The notes under the pieces: model-generated
What the model was told of the DNA's origin: nothing
Database searches by the model: none
What the model saw: only the letters and a program-made list of their open reading frames with translations
Program-made: the position numbers and the translations under genes
Part shown: positions 19,672 to 33,107 of the stretch, piece after piece
Layout: every line of letters starts with the position of its first letter
How positions within the stretch are numbered: position 1 is the stretch's first letter
Source of the DNA: Riptortus pedestris
Taxonomy: Eukaryota > Arthropoda > Insecta > Hemiptera > Alydidae
DNA length: 64,000 bases
NCBI GenBank assembly: GCA_019009955.1
Contig: CM032228.1
Span: forward strand, 129,171,501-129,235,500
Direction: 5' to 3'

Positions 19672-21940
19672 CCAAAAAGAATTCCACATTAACTGAATGC
19701 CCCCCCCCCAAAAAAAGTTGTCTCATAGCCTGTCTTTAATATTCGAGTTCAGAAAAACTTTATAGAACAATAGTAGCGCTCTGTTGAGTCAAAGTGTAAT
19801 GTTATGAATTTTGTTATTCTTATCATTTAAACAGATATACAGTGTCATAAATGAAATTCAGTAAATATTTCTACATTTTTCTCGACGATAAAAAATAATT
19901 AAATTATTTGATTACTTTTACTTATATTGAAATCAGTAAAAAAATAATAGAAAAGATATTTTATATAAAACGAATCTTGAGTGCTCAGGACCTCCCTCGA
20001 CTCCAAAATTATATTCTTTGGTGTAATCTTTTCTGAACTAGTCGTCCTCACTTCCTCAAGAAACCATCTGGTTGTATTGCACTCCCTTAGTAAAAATCTG
20101 TATATTGTGCGTAGAAAAAAAGTTTTTATGGCTTTTTTAGCCTGTACCCTGCTACCGCAGTCTTTAGCAATAGCAGATATATCCTATATACTACATTTGA
20201 AAGAGTTGGTTATTTTGCAATGATTTTGTACTTCAAGACTAAGTTTTATATACAACTCATTAGGGCTGCTATTATTATAGAAATATTAGCTACAACTAAG
20301 GACAATATACCTTCCATATTGATATATATTTTTCCATGCTGTCTATATGACTTGATTGATTTAGGAGTAAATGATGAACTAATTGTCATTGACAATAGGG
20401 AATCTAATGTGGAGGCTCAAATTTCCATTAACTAATGTCGAAAGGTTGGAAGCTTTTCCACTATCAAAAAAGTGCTCATTAAGTAGAACACTTCTATTTC
20501 CTTCTAGCATCTGTAGAGAGGGTTTTTTTTTGTTTACGACTTGCTAAGAAGCCGAAAGCAAATTGATTGACAGATAAGAATTGTAATATAAAAGTAGCTC
20601 TAAAAACAAAGTATTTTATTTTGAATGGTGCAAATTAAGCAGTTCTTAAGTTTTTGTATTTTTTCCTAAGAATATTTTAATAAATTTAGTATTAGTGAAC
20701 ACTTTTATTCTTTCTACGAGACTGGTTAGGAAAGAAGGCAATGACAAAGCACTGTCTGAACATTCACCCATGGTAGCATCACAGAGTGCTAAAGAATAAT
20801 GCTACCAACCTTTGGATTAGAATAGCAAATCATCTATGGTCATTGTCAAGCACATTTTTGTAAAGAGGATCACTACAGATGAACAGACATAGTATAGATA
20901 TATTAGGTTTATGTAAGACTCAACGGCAGGGGAAAGTAGAAATCAGTAGAAATAACTTAAAATTAATTTTAAATAAGAAAGTTTCTGCCAAAGTCTTTAA
21001 AACTTCTATGGTCTTTTAAAACTCTAAGTGATCAGCTGTTATTGATAAAGATCAGTTGTAAATCTGAGAAAAATTAATTGTAATACAAACCTATTTTCTT
21101 ACATCAACACTTGGATGAACTTGTTTGAGCTCAAAAACATTCATTAATCTGACCTCATCAAAAGGAAATGGTATAACTATGTATTATGTTGTTTAGTTTT
21201 GTAATAAGTGAAGTGCATGTTGTTGAAAAGCACCTGAGAAATATGGCCTGAAAAGTAGACACATTCGCCATACATAATGCCATTCTAGAAGCATTAATAA
21301 TAAATATCTCCCCCCCCCAAAAAAAAAATCAAAGATAACTGATGCCGACCAATTGAAAAAATGTGATTCCAAACTGCTTAACTTTTGGTGAAACAAAGAT
21401 ATTGCAATCAAATAAATCTAGTCATAGTTATGGCAAGTTGAATCCGGTTTAACAGATATGGTTCACGTCAAAAAATGGAAACTAGAGACATCAAAGTATG
21501 AAGAGATTAAATGAGTGTTTCAACAGAATGCAGAAAAAATAATATTAGCTAAAAATAAAGAGATTCCATACAATTTGGAATTAATAAATACAGAGTTACA
21601 AGCGCAGACAAGAAATTGAAATTAGTTCCCAGAAGCCCCAAGAGATTATTGAATAAACAGATCATAGGAACAAATAAAAAAAAAAAAATGGAAATTACAA
21701 GAGAACAGTCACATGCAGAAAATAAAAATAAAAATTATCTTCTCAAAGAGATCAAATAAATTAAACCCCATTGACATTAGCCCCCCCCCCACATCAATTT
21801 ATCATCACTCACCTAATATATCAAAAAGGACACCAGCTCACTTATTTACCTCAGAATTCAATAAAATTGTGCAAAGCTTACCTTCAGCTATTCAGGCTGA
21901 TGCCTCTAAAACAGAAGATAGGAGCTGCTGTTTTTTGTGA
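19672..21940. other. No gene recognised
   Basis: AT-rich sequence with C- and A-runs (19702, 21311, 21780). Two adjoining plus-strand frames (19981-20223 and 20220-20435) overlap by four bases but show no family motif, and I see no splice sites that would join them. They may be remnants of an unrecognised element. Confidence 0.4.
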
Positions 21941-21942
21941 TA

Positions 21943-22979
21943 CTAGGGTGTATACATAGTAAGGTCCAAAAGTTCAATACACTTATTACAATGCTTTGGC
22001 AACATTTCTATACCATGACAAAAATAATTTTCTTCTTTGTTAAAAAAATGTTCTTCCACTGCTGCTTGGAGCTCTTCGTCGGTGTTAAATCGCCTTTCAC
22101 GAAGGTCAGATTTTAATTTTGAGAAAAGGTAGAAATCACTAGGGGCCAAGTCTGGGCTGTAGGGTGGGTGAGAGATTTCTTGGAATCCACAGTCCTTCAC
22201 AGTGGCCTTGGAAATCAATGCTGTGTGGACAGGGGAATTGTCGTGAAGGAGGCGGACGCCTCTGCTTAACTTCCCTCGCCTCTTCTCTTTAATGGCGTCT
22301 CGTAACCGGTGAAGTAGGGCTGCATAATACTCACCATTCATTGTGGTATTCCTTTCTTTAAAATCTATCAATAGTATAAAATTGTGGCCTTTATCTTTTT
22401 TGTTGACTGCGTGACTTTTGCCTTTAAAGGAGGAGCTTCTCCTGGTCTTCTCCATTCCATGGACTCTCTTTTGCTGAGTGGGTCATAATATAGAACCATT
22501 GTCTCATCCCCAGTTACAACTGAGCCCAAAAAATTCTTTGGGTCGGCATTATACTCGCGTAAAAATTCATTGCAGCAGTGAACTCGTTCCTGTTATTGAT
22601 GAGCTGAAAGAATTTTTGGAATCCATCTTGCACTAACCTTGTTCATATGCAAATGTTCTTTGATGATCCTCAAAACACTTGTTTTTGAAAGCCCCAACCT
22701 CGCTGCTATTTCCTTGGTTTTCAGTCGTCGGTCAGATAGCAATTCAGATTCCACAAGTTGGATTGTTTCAGAAGTGACAGCTTCCAGTGGGCGACCGGGA
22801 CGTGGGTCATCTTCTAGACTTTCTCTCCCTAACATAAATAATTTTGCCCATTTTTTCACTGTGGAATACGAGGGGGAGGACTGCCTGTATACACAATCCA
22901 AGCGCTCTTTAATTTGCGCAGGAGTAAGACCCTCTTTACAAAAGAATTTAATTACCGCACGGTACTCGAGTTTAAACAT
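21943..22979 (-). pseudogene. Mariner D,D34D transposase, inactivated
   Basis: The start at 22979 is the natural one (MFKLEYRAVIKFFCKEG). The first helix-turn-helix follows (LTPAQIKERLDCVY), then the paired domain linker ESLEDDPRPGRP and the second helix-turn-helix (TKEIAARLGLSKTSVLRII). The frame meets a TAA at 22593 but continues in frame to the first catalytic aspartate (GDET) near 22500. A frameshift with a small deletion near 22370 then removes the segment before LLIDFKERNTT. The second catalytic aspartate is in LLHDN and the third in YSPDLAPSD, with 34 residues between them, which defines the D,D34D mariner class. One stop and one frameshift make it non-functional. Confidence 0.9.
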
Positions 22980-23147
22980 TGTAAAAATGGGGACTTTCCT
23001 TTAAGGCTGGACACTGACTGACAAGACTGAGGAAGTGCGGGCGATGGGTATGGAGTGAGCAGGCATGGACCTGCATAGGCGTGCAGGTCCCGGCACGTTT
23101 GAAGGAGGGCAAGCAGGACAGGCCGGAAACTTATGGACCTTACTACG
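21955..23147 (-). mobile_element. Mariner element with dead transposase
   Basis: Terminal inverted repeats share TAGTAAGGTCCA and AAGTT (21957-21975 and the complement at about 23127-23146). The element is flanked by TA. At 1193 bp the length is normal for mariner. The transposase is on the minus strand and is broken (see the next entry). The native frame appears to read into the left TIR. Confidence 0.9.
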
Positions 23148-23475
23148 TACATTTTCGTTAATGAAAGACTGCTTCATCTAAACTGTGAAATTATTGGCTG
23201 TTATGAAGTCACTTAATATTATAATTCAATTAGGTCCAAAACTGATTTAGTTTTAGTCTCACTGTCAACATCGCTATCAATACAAAATTACTTAACCACT
23301 CACCCACATGTTATCAATCTTTACACAGCTTTTCACAAAAACAGTAACCTTATGTTAAGCCATTGTAGAATAGAGGGAAATAAATGAGCAGACAAGAATG
23401 CTGTAACTAACAAATAATTATTCCACATATTCGTAGAATGGATCTAATTAGTACCATGCAGCAAAAAAAAAAAAA

Positions 23476-24270
23476 GTCCGTCACGCAGGGGCTGCGTAAA
23501 CTAAGCAGATTTCCCTCGTGTAGTTTAGTAATAGATAAATATACATACTGCTAACACAACACCACTGAGAATAAATACAAACGGTAATAAGAAATGTTTC
23601 ATCCAATTTTAATAACCTGCCGACAGGAAGCGTTAGGTTAGAAATGTAAACAAACGGGTCTGCCCGCCTCACACCGGAAAGAAAAACAATTACTGAAATA
23701 TATCAGAATATAAAATATTAATTTTATTGAGAACTATTTACTATATTTAGTACTGTAATTAATAATGAGTCAGAATAATTGTTATCTCCATCAATCAAAT
23801 TTTAGTAGTCCAAAACCTCAAGATGGGGGGGGGTTCACCAGGACATATTTGCATGTATCTCGTATAATAAAGGTCTCTTAAATACAATTTTTAGTATTTA
23901 AACTTGGAATAATGTGATTTACCCGTATTATGTAGCAGAGTATTGTTAATGTAACATGAGTAGAAGTGGCGGTTTGCTGATGGCTGAAAACTGAAAATAT
24001 CTCGGCTAATATTCAAGATAGTGAAGAAATGTATATAACAATATTTATAGTAAATTTAATTTTCAATAGGATTGGTTCTATACAATTTTTCGATTCAACC
24101 TATGGTAACGGAAATATTTTGAATTTTCGAAAATCCTCCCCTCTAAACCCCCCCTCCCACTGGTCCGATTTCAGCCGTTAACGAACTTGATCTTTCTTTT
24201 TACATAAAACGACTAAATATCGAGTTTGGTAACGATTAACCAAAAATTGTGACCTCTAGAGCGGTAACAG

Positions 24271-24332
<62 letters not shown>

Positions 24333-24457
24333 TTTTGAACGGACCTCATTTTCGTCATCTACTAGGTAGGATCGATGGACATTTGAAGGAAAATTTCGAA
24401 AATTCCATCATGAGTACAACCTCAATAGCTGATTTCCCTTAAGGGAAATCTGCTAAA
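23476..24457 (+). mobile_element. HINE-like repeat, long (B) subtype, full length
   Basis: This is a complete 982-bp copy between an A-run and AATTAAACC. It has the full 5' end, a G-run at 23826, a long TA microsatellite (24276-24329) and an intact 3' stem-loop. It is close in sequence to the copy at 18724. The minus-strand frame at 23481-23672 is not a gene. Confidence 0.78.
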
Positions 24458-25060
24458 AAATTAAACCAAATGGGAAAGAAATAGCATCAGCTAACTTGAA
24501 AAATTAAATGAATTGAAACTTGAGAAATTAAATTAAGTATCATCTCATGGAAATACGGAGAAGTAACTCTCACAAGGCTAAAAATATCTCATAGTAGGTT
24601 GATTTATATCTACCTGATAGCCAAAAATCCACCCATGTCCCCAGCTATAAAATTATAACTAATAATAAAGCTTATATTTAACTGATTACAAAAGACGAAA
24701 ATCAATATTTCTTAAATTAGATGAAATTCTATGAGGTAATGAAGTAAAAATTAACAATTTAATTAACTTTTTGAAAGAAACATATAATTTGAACAGCCCA
24801 ATTTAAAGAACTTGCACATTAACACAATTTGCAAAGCTAATTATATTAATGTGTAAGTTCTATTATACTGTGGCTAGTTGCTTCTGTTTTGTTAAATTTT
24901 GGTGTTTTTTTTTTTTTTTTATACTTATAAAACTTTTGTTTTGAACAACATCACCATTGCTGTGAAACTCCAAATAAATAAATAAAATAATTATTTTATT
25001 AGTTAATTAATAGTAATTAATAATTAGCTGAGCTCAGGGTCTTCCCCATGTAGTGCCTGA
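24458..25060. other. No gene recognised; LINE- or SINE-like tail
   Basis: AT-rich sequence. Positions 24940-24990 (AACATCACCATTGC, then CTCCAAATAAATAAATAAAA) look like the 3' tail of a non-LTR element and resemble 4433-4475. Confidence 0.35.
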
Positions 25061-25077
25061 CTTTCCCCTCCTAGTTT

Positions 25078-25263
25078 TCATGTAACCCCATTTTGATAAA
25101 TTAATAAATTTTCTACCATCCGCCTCAAGTTATGTTGTAATGCAGAATGAAAAAGTAATACAACCTGTGCCTGCACCTCAATGGTGCTCTGCCAGGCTTC
25201 TGGACCGGATGGTCTCAGAGCTTGGAGTCCTTGTTTGCTCTTCCGGGGAGAGGGAGCGGCCAC
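25078..25263 (-). other. GC-rich open frame of unknown origin
   Basis: The 61-codon frame (AAPSPRKSKQGLQALRPSG, then EVQAQVVLLFHSALQ) stands out from its AT-rich surroundings by base composition and codon choice. There is no recognised domain and no clear splice acceptor at its upstream edge. It could be an exon, a processed remnant or a piece of a transposable element. Confidence 0.3.
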
Positions 25264-25559
25264 GGCCCCTGCAGGCTCTCTAAACCTTATTATGCAAAAT
25301 AAATGAAAGCCATTGCAATGAATTAGAGTAGTCTGATAAACCCTAGGGGTCTTGGTCTGGAGTACGGCTGTAAGGGGGGGGGGGTGTATTACAAGTTAAT
25401 CAATTATTTTAACTAAATAAGGTATCAGAACAGGCTATAGTAATTATAGAATGATTTCCTTTCTGTCTCATGCCTCTGAATAACTATTATGTATAATCAA
25501 GATTAGGCTGAGAAATAAATTTTAAAAGTAAGTAAAAGATAAAGACCATTTTGAGTTTC

Positions 25560-26170
25560 AATATGGAAGAGGAACAAAGGAAGTCATTTTAGGGATACAA
25601 ACTATCTTGAAAGAGCAGAGACACAAATCAATGAGTGTTTGTTGCATTTGTAGATTTAAGAAAAACATTTGATGCATTAACTGGAAATTGTTGTTTGGCT
25701 GCAAGCAAAAAATACAAATTGGTTAGTTTGACAGAAGGTAAATGTGTTAAATTCATAAAAGCCAGAGTATACAAACTGTTAAAAATGAAATAAGAAAAAT
25801 ATCAGAACATAAAATGATAAATTGGTTCATTGCATCAGATTTGTAGGTGACACTGCCTTGGTGGTAAGTTCTGAAGTAAAAACAAATAGAATGCTGCAAA
25901 TTCTAAAGAATGTTCTAGATTAATTTAAATATAAGATAATTGAATTAAAACAAGAGTTTTAGAATTATAAGAGACAACAAAACAGAATACAATCAATTAG
26001 AAGCAATGGTTTTGACACAATTACCAGAACAAGACGGACTCAAAAGAAATCAATGGTAGAAGTTCTAAATAAGGTAACTGAAATTTAAAATCTTATGAAG
26101 TTCATAGAAAAAAGGAGGGTGGAATTTATTGGTGTTTCTATTAAGAATTAAACCAGGAAAAAAAGGGTAT
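25560..26170 (+). pseudogene. Decayed LINE reverse transcriptase fragment
   Basis: In one frame 25628-25680 reads FVAFVDLRKTFDA, the conserved reverse transcriptase block with the first catalytic aspartate. Near 25835, RFVGDTALVVSSEV matches the catalytic FADD block with one aspartate changed to glycine. Near 26115, RRVEFIGVSI resembles the region after the polymerase domain. Many stops and frame changes separate these. The clade cannot be fixed by eye. Confidence 0.6.
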
Positions 26171-29100
26171 AAGGGAAAAAAGATAAAAAGTATTTAAAAT
26201 ATGAACAATATATATTCTTAATTCTCAATTAAAAACTTTTAATACATATCTCAAAATGTTATTAACAAATAAAATAATACTAATTATTAGTCATTTTTTT
26301 TTTACTTTATTCAAGAGTAAAATTTTATTATAAAATTATCACTTGAATTATGATTGGTAGCATCCTTAATGTTATATAACTACAAGATGTACTTATCTCT
26401 ACTTAAGGTAGGAATGAAAAGATGTAATATAAAGATAAAATTTGCCAATAAGATAAAGTGTATGAATATGTTATAAAATCACAAAGTCTACAGTTATTTA
26501 CTAACATCTAAAAATGATATATTAATCTGTATTATCACTTGCCTATCTGGTTACAATAAAGCATTTATCCTTATCCTTACAAGAAACGTTATCATAAACT
26601 TGGCATCATTGTGACACATCTTCAAAATAATTAAATCTTAATTCTAAATTTGGCATTAAAAAACTATTAATACAGAATGATCGTCCAAGTTTAGGTGTTC
26701 TAATCTTACATACAAGTACATATTATTGTATAAACATATGTCAATTTTTCAACAAATTTTACAAAAGTTCCATAACAATCTTATAAAAATTATGTTTACA
26801 TTAATTATTAAAATATCACTTTAAGTGGAAATATTGTGAAGAAAATACTCCTGGTTCAAACCCTATGCAGGATTTACACCAGGTGTATGATCTCCTTAAC
26901 TTCTCAAGAGAAAGTGGCCATCATCTGTATAAAAATTATAAATGTACCAAAGTAAAGAGGAGGTCATAATGTCTTATCAATAAATTAAATTAAACAAAAT
27001 AAAAGTTCTATGTGGCAGACAGATGCGAAGATAAAATAAGCCGATGGAAGACAAATACTGTCATCAGCAATAACTACTATGAGTAGATAAGACAGCTAAA
27101 TTGAAATAGTATACTATGGTCTCACATTACTTAAAAATAAGGGAAGACTTGGAAAATTAAATTATTACTTATAATTATATGAAAACAGTTAATATCTCGA
27201 AACTAATGCTACCTAGTTGGCTACAAAGTAAACACTACTGTAGGTGTATAAAAAAGTGAAACCCTAAGGTAACTAAAACAGGATATAAATTACAAAAATT
27301 AATTTATTGAAAAGCTACATGAAAATATAAGGTTTTTTTTTTTTTTTTTTTAAATTGTAACCAGAATCAAGTCTGAAAAGAAAGGAAATCTGTAACACCA
27401 CAAGGGGTGTACGTACATTATTACATAAAATCATGCCTTGAAGTCATGTTCTTGAGAGGGAGGGATTGTATTAAATGAAATCCAGATTCATATTTCATAC
27501 ACTTCAATTTGCTTTTCATAAAATAATTTAAAAAGAATTTATGTTTAGATTTAGTAAAGAAGTTATGTTTAGATTCAGGTTTAAGTTCAACTTATCATTT
27601 ACCAAGCATGTGGTGGTTTAAACTGGTCACCAACAACAAACAATGTTTGTATTTAAGAAAATTAAAATCTGGGACACAGAAATACATAAACATAAATTTT
27701 GCTGGATTAGGCCTCAAAATAATTCAAAGTTTGATGAAATGGCATCTTCAAATTGAAATCTTCTTTGTGATTTAGCTAGACCTATCACTAGTTATAAATC
27801 AATGTCTTTAAAAATGCCTATCTATTAGGAGATGATGCAGATTTTCCCCTGAGTAGAAGAAGGATTTTACCAAAGTAGCTTGTTACTGTTTATAAAAAAA
27901 TCTATAAAAATTAATAATAATTTTGCTACATTATCATTTCAACTCTTTTCCCGCTCCTTTATTCCTTCTATTCATTTAAACATTCTTTTAGTTTAACATG
28001 ATAAATTAAATATTCCTATATTAACATTCTTATAAAGACCTTGAATTATTTATTTGGGAAGGGAGGTAGTTTTCTATGGGGGGGGGATCTTTAAACCTAT
28101 GTTTTAGAAATTAAAATTCTGCAGTTAACAGATGTTAAATGTCATATATTTTATTATTGTATATAGAGTGTAGTACTGACTGAAAAAATTGGTTTCTGAA
28201 AATGAAAAAAATCTACATTTCTGAAAATAGTTCTAAAAATTGAATATAGTGCAATTTGTTGAAGGACCTATATATCTAAATTATTCTATTTATGCAGATG
28301 ATTGGCTCTCTGACTCTGAGGGAAGCTCCTGGTAGACATTGTGTTCAATGATAAAAGTACATTTTCATACCTTGCCTTAATAGATAGAAACCTAAGACAA
28401 GGTGATGAAAACATCCGGACAAGGCAAACATTGTTGAAGAAAACAAATCATGAATAAAATAGTTTGCTTCATGAGTGCAGACTTATGTACAACATGTCTT
28501 TATGATAAATTAGGATGAAAGGAAATGGTCGTAACGTAAAAATAGTAGGACATAAAAATAGTCCATGCTGAATGCTAAGAATGTGATCTAAGGTTAACTA
28601 GATAATTTTGGACTGATTAACTAGAATACACCTTAATGCACAAGATGCATTTCTCAAAATCCTTATACAATGCATTATTCTAAAGATGATTTACTTTTGG
28701 AATGAATATTAGATCATACTTTTAATAAGAAGCATGGAACAGAAAACAGTGGCCATTCCATGTTAGCAGAGTTATCTAATGTGCAGGTTAGAGTGCAAAG
28801 GACATATTAGTAATGGCTGTAGGTGCAGTGCTCCTAAAAATATGTTAATACAGGCAGCTAATAATAAGCAAACAAATTAATAGGAGATATAATACCTTGG
28901 AAACTAAATTAGTAAAATTAATTAATTTATTAACATTATTAAAACATTCAATTGATTTTACAAAATTAAGGTAACGAAAAAGTATTATTCATATATAATG
29001 GAAGAGTAAGCCTACTGCGGAGTCAAAAAAATTAGTTAACACTCTCAATACAGTCACCTTGCTCAGACAAAATAGTTATCTCCTATTTGTAAATATTTAA

Positions 29101-29320
29101 GAATCGAGATACTTCAGCTTAAGAATATTTATGTGTGTCATTAGTACTACCAATGGGATACATTTGACTATTTCATTAGGATAGTAGTTAGAAAATATAA
29201 GAGGAAACATCCTTGCCGAACCAAAACTTAACTATACTTTAATTTAGTTTAGATATTAGATGAATTCTTATAAAATTAGTGAGTTAAATTACCTCATCAA
29301 AAATCAAATCTTTTTCTCAT
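26171..29320. other. No gene recognised
   Basis: Long AT-rich stretch with homopolymer T runs (27332-27351) and a G8 run at 28078. I find no open frame with family resemblance, no splice-flanked exon and no clear repeat. Confidence 0.5.
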
Positions 29321-29321
29321 T

Positions 29322-29536
29322 TGAGGGGCTCAGGTTAGCCATTTGGGTTAAAATGTTGTCCATAATCTCACATGGTAAACCTAAAGTTGAGAGTTTGACT
29401 CCCGTCTGGACAATAGGAATTTATTTAGAGATGTTAATAAAATCCTTAGTCCCATCCTGGCAAGAAACGGGTGGTAATCTGTAGATAACCCGTCCCAATT
29501 AGCCATAGTAGCAAACAATATGAGTTAATAAATAAT
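29322..29536 (+). mobile_element. tRNA-derived SINE
   Basis: The head carries an A-box-like CTCAGGTTAGCCATTTGGGT and a decayed B box (GAGAGTTTGACTCCCG). The body has AATAGGAATTTATTTAGAG, the words TCCTTAGTCCCATCCTGGC and AGATAACCCGTCCCAATTAG, and an ATTAATAAATAATAA tail. The same order is seen at 42455. Polymerase III promoter boxes and an A-rich tail are the features of a tRNA-derived SINE. The 74-codon frame across it is not a gene. Confidence 0.65.
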
Positions 29537-32300
29537 AATTCTGTAATAACAAAAACATTGAGAAAATAAACTGAATGTTTTTAGCAAAGAACGACCAACA
29601 CGTATATACTCAGCAAGCAATGAGTTAATTCTCTGGTGAGCTATTCATGTATATTATTTACTAAGGTACGTTTCATGAACATGAAGGTGTGTTTAATTAA
29701 ATGTGATTGAAGAAAATGGACTTTCAAAAATGAATTTTAATCACCAGACTTTTAAAATATTTCATTCCAAATAATTAATTTTGGTAACTTAAAAATGTTT
29801 AGTTCCAAAATGCTTTTCTGATGTATAGGTATATTCCCCCGAAAAAATAAAGTATGTGCTTATTCTTACGAATGAATTAAAAAAATAAAAAATAAGCTTA
29901 CTTATAAAATAAGATCATAAAGAGAATGCACTGAAAGCTCAAGCTCAAGTAAGGACTTTCTTTTTCACAAGATTAAAGGCAAGTTTAATGATAAAAATCT
30001 ATCTCTGTTATATAATTATTAAATACTTGGAAAAATTAAATATTAAAATAAGAACTCATTCATAAGTTTAGGTTGGACTGGGATAAATACAAATTTTGAA
30101 AAAGGCAAATAACTCCTGTAATAAATACTTATTTATAATTGGTGGGCCTGTGGCCAAAAGTCTATGAAGAACATGACCTGTTAATCGTGTATATAAATTA
30201 AATAAAATAAGTTGAAAAAATTCAAGAATGTTTGTACTAATTTTATTGAGCAATTTCATTTGATTTATATATTTTTGGGGATGGATATTCAGAAAGTGTC
30301 AAATATTTCAATTGAAGTCTTTAAATTTTAAAAATATCATATCCCAGGATGATTTTAACTTAAATCATAGTACAATTATGTGAATCTGGCATTTTTTTCT
30401 GAGCAAGATAAAAACATGCCTTTGAAGAATAATATGAATGAAATAAACACTCAATTTTGTTAAGTTCATATTTCAAACAAATGTTAACTATTGAAAATAC
30501 TAATATGTGTTTCGATGTTCAGTGATTTATTAGGGCGGATACAAAAACGAGGCTGCATTGAGTGTGTTAACATAAGAATTTATGGTATTGGTTAATTACT
30601 AATTGGACGGTTTTTTTTTTGTTTTTTAGTAGGTTGATAGGCTATTAACTATAAGAATTAAAACTACCAGAAAGAACAAGATTGACATCACACTTCCGTA
30701 CAGTTTTTAACACTAACCAGGCATTGAGCATATCACGTAGTACGTACTTCTTGAAAATCATGAGAATACTCAAGTAAACTCTCAGCTACATTCAAATTGT
30801 TATTACCTGAATAGTTCAATATTATATAAAATATTTAATTCTAAGTTAGTTTAAACTAGTAACATAGGGCCATTACAATTTCGGCAGAACAAAGAAAGGT
30901 AATGAGCAACAAACTGGTTTAATAACCATTCTGGACATTTCAATATATGAATTGACAGGTCCTAAAACTATTAATAGAATATTTTTTTTTAAATTTAAGA
31001 GTTAATATGGAGTAAATAGTACACTATCTATTAAATATCAATTTATATACACATTCAATTCATCATTTTTTCAATATATATTTTTTTTTTGCCCAAAAGT
31101 GAAATAATAAAATTCGAAACAAAAGCTAAAGTTCTTAAAAATACGTCCTCATGCCTCTAATTTCAATAAATTACTTACAAATATTAAAAGTATTCTTCCG
31201 AAATGGGAACAGCCACCATTCCATGCAACAAACACTTAAATTCTAAATTAACTAATTGGATGCCACCCTATTGCAATTTCATCTAAAAATAATGATTATA
31301 TATTTATATAGATGTGTAATTTAAAAAAATTATCCTTTAAATATCAATGACTAAAATCTTTATAATAAAATTATGTATCATACATTTTTCATGAAATAAC
31401 AATCTCATAAAAGCGATATGATATTCTATATCTAAAATAATGTTAGTAGCACTTACGTTTATTCAACCCCATAAAAAAATAACTAGTTGCTCCCACATTT
31501 GTTTGGTATATATTTTTTCTATTTAATTTATATGTAGTTTATTCAATAGTGTTGACTTCATGAGAATTATAAATTCAGCTTTTAAAACAACACATTTCAA
31601 AATAAATTTATTTTTTATTGTCAAAGCTCGATCATTCTATATACTTAAAAACTCAATATTAAGTGAGTCAACACTAAAAGTGAGAAACATTCAAATATCA
31701 AACTGACAAAATGATATTTGAAAATGTTTTATGCTCTGCATACTTTTAGTTAGAATAAAATTTGACGCACTCAGATTTCTTTTCTATTTCTTTATTTGAT
31801 TTATTTTTACTGTGTTTGTGAGAATGCATGCATATCCGTGATCATGGATAAAGACCGTTGTTGGCAGACACACAGAAATGTATTTAAAATTGGGTATCTC
31901 TAAGCTTTACAGATATGTTACATATACCATGATAAAGAATTAAAATTTTAATTAGATATGGAGTAGAAATTGTTACCTTTTCACTTTTTTAAATGATATG
32001 CAGCAGGGGTGAATTTATATTAAGTATTAGTCATTAAATGATGGTAGGATTTAAGTTTAGAGTGTTTATTGACTATTTTATTTTTAATTATTTGCAGAAT
32101 GAACTATTAATTTGAGAGTGAAGTCTAACACTATATATATTAAACATTTTTATATTTAATAATGTAAATATAACATTTTTGCAATTAATTATTTTTCAAT
32201 ATAGAAATAAAATATAGAAGTGATTTCATAAGTGAAGAGATAACAATATTTTAAAGAGGAATGATATTTACATGTTATAGTAACCCATAGCGCCATTCAA
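29537..32300. other. No gene recognised
   Basis: AT-rich sequence with short homopolymers. The 63-codon minus-strand frame (30068-30259) has no recognisable motif. I see no repeat family shared with the rest of the window. Confidence 0.5.
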
Positions 32301-32301
32301 A

Positions 32302-32362
32302 AATTTGACCAGCTGTTAGAAAATTAGAGAAAGTAATGTACATTCCAACAGCTGGACAAATT
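32302..32362. other. Isolated hairpin of precursor-miRNA size
   Basis: Two 20-base arms (32302-32321 and 32343-32362) pair at 18 of 20 positions around a 21-base loop; the arm core is CCAGCTGTT. There are no terminal repeats or target duplications that would make it a MITE. No known miRNA is recognised. Confidence 0.35.
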
Positions 32363-33043
32363 AGTTCTAACCATTAAAGCATTGAAAAGGGTTTTTAAAA
32401 CAATTCCCTGAGTTACAAGTCAGCATACGTTCAGCAAGTTCTGGAGGAGGAAGGTAGCGTGCATCCTCTTCGCTCCTCTACTAGCTACTAGGCAATCATC
32501 TAGTTTTAGAGAAAGAGTAGCAGCAGACCACAATACAATTAGTTTACTACTATTTACTATTTCAAGAAAATGTTAATTAATCATTTGTGAAGATACATTT
32601 CATAATCAAAAGCTACAGGATAAACACATCTCTCTCATTTGCCTAAATGTGCACTTTTGGTGTAGGTGAATACGAATTGACTTGCTTAGAATTGAATTAC
32701 GGTATAACTAATGAGAAATCTCAACCCTTTTAAAAGAAATTGAAATACCAAATATTGGTTTATTATATTTTTATTTTGACAAGGTGTATCTGGCTTTAAG
32801 AAGCATTTTATTCCTGTTAAACATTAGAACTGATTAAAAATCATCCTAAATATTTAGAAACATGGAAGTTTAAAATGATAACTGAAATTTTCTGTGAATC
32901 CGGGCATGTTGGCTGCACATCTTTCAGCAGATTTCCCTTAAGGGAAATCAGCTATTGAGGTCGTACTCATGAAACGAGTTTTGAAAAATTTCCTCAAATG
33001 TCTATCGATCCTACCCAGGAGATGACGAAAATGAGGTCCGTTC

Positions 33044-33098
<55 letters not shown>

Positions 33099-33107
<9 letters not shown>

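Noticed and set aside
19981..20435. Two adjoining plus-strand frames as a possible spliced or frameshifted gene
   Set aside because: No recognised domain, no donor/acceptor pair and AT-driven composition; kept only as a note in the gap entry.
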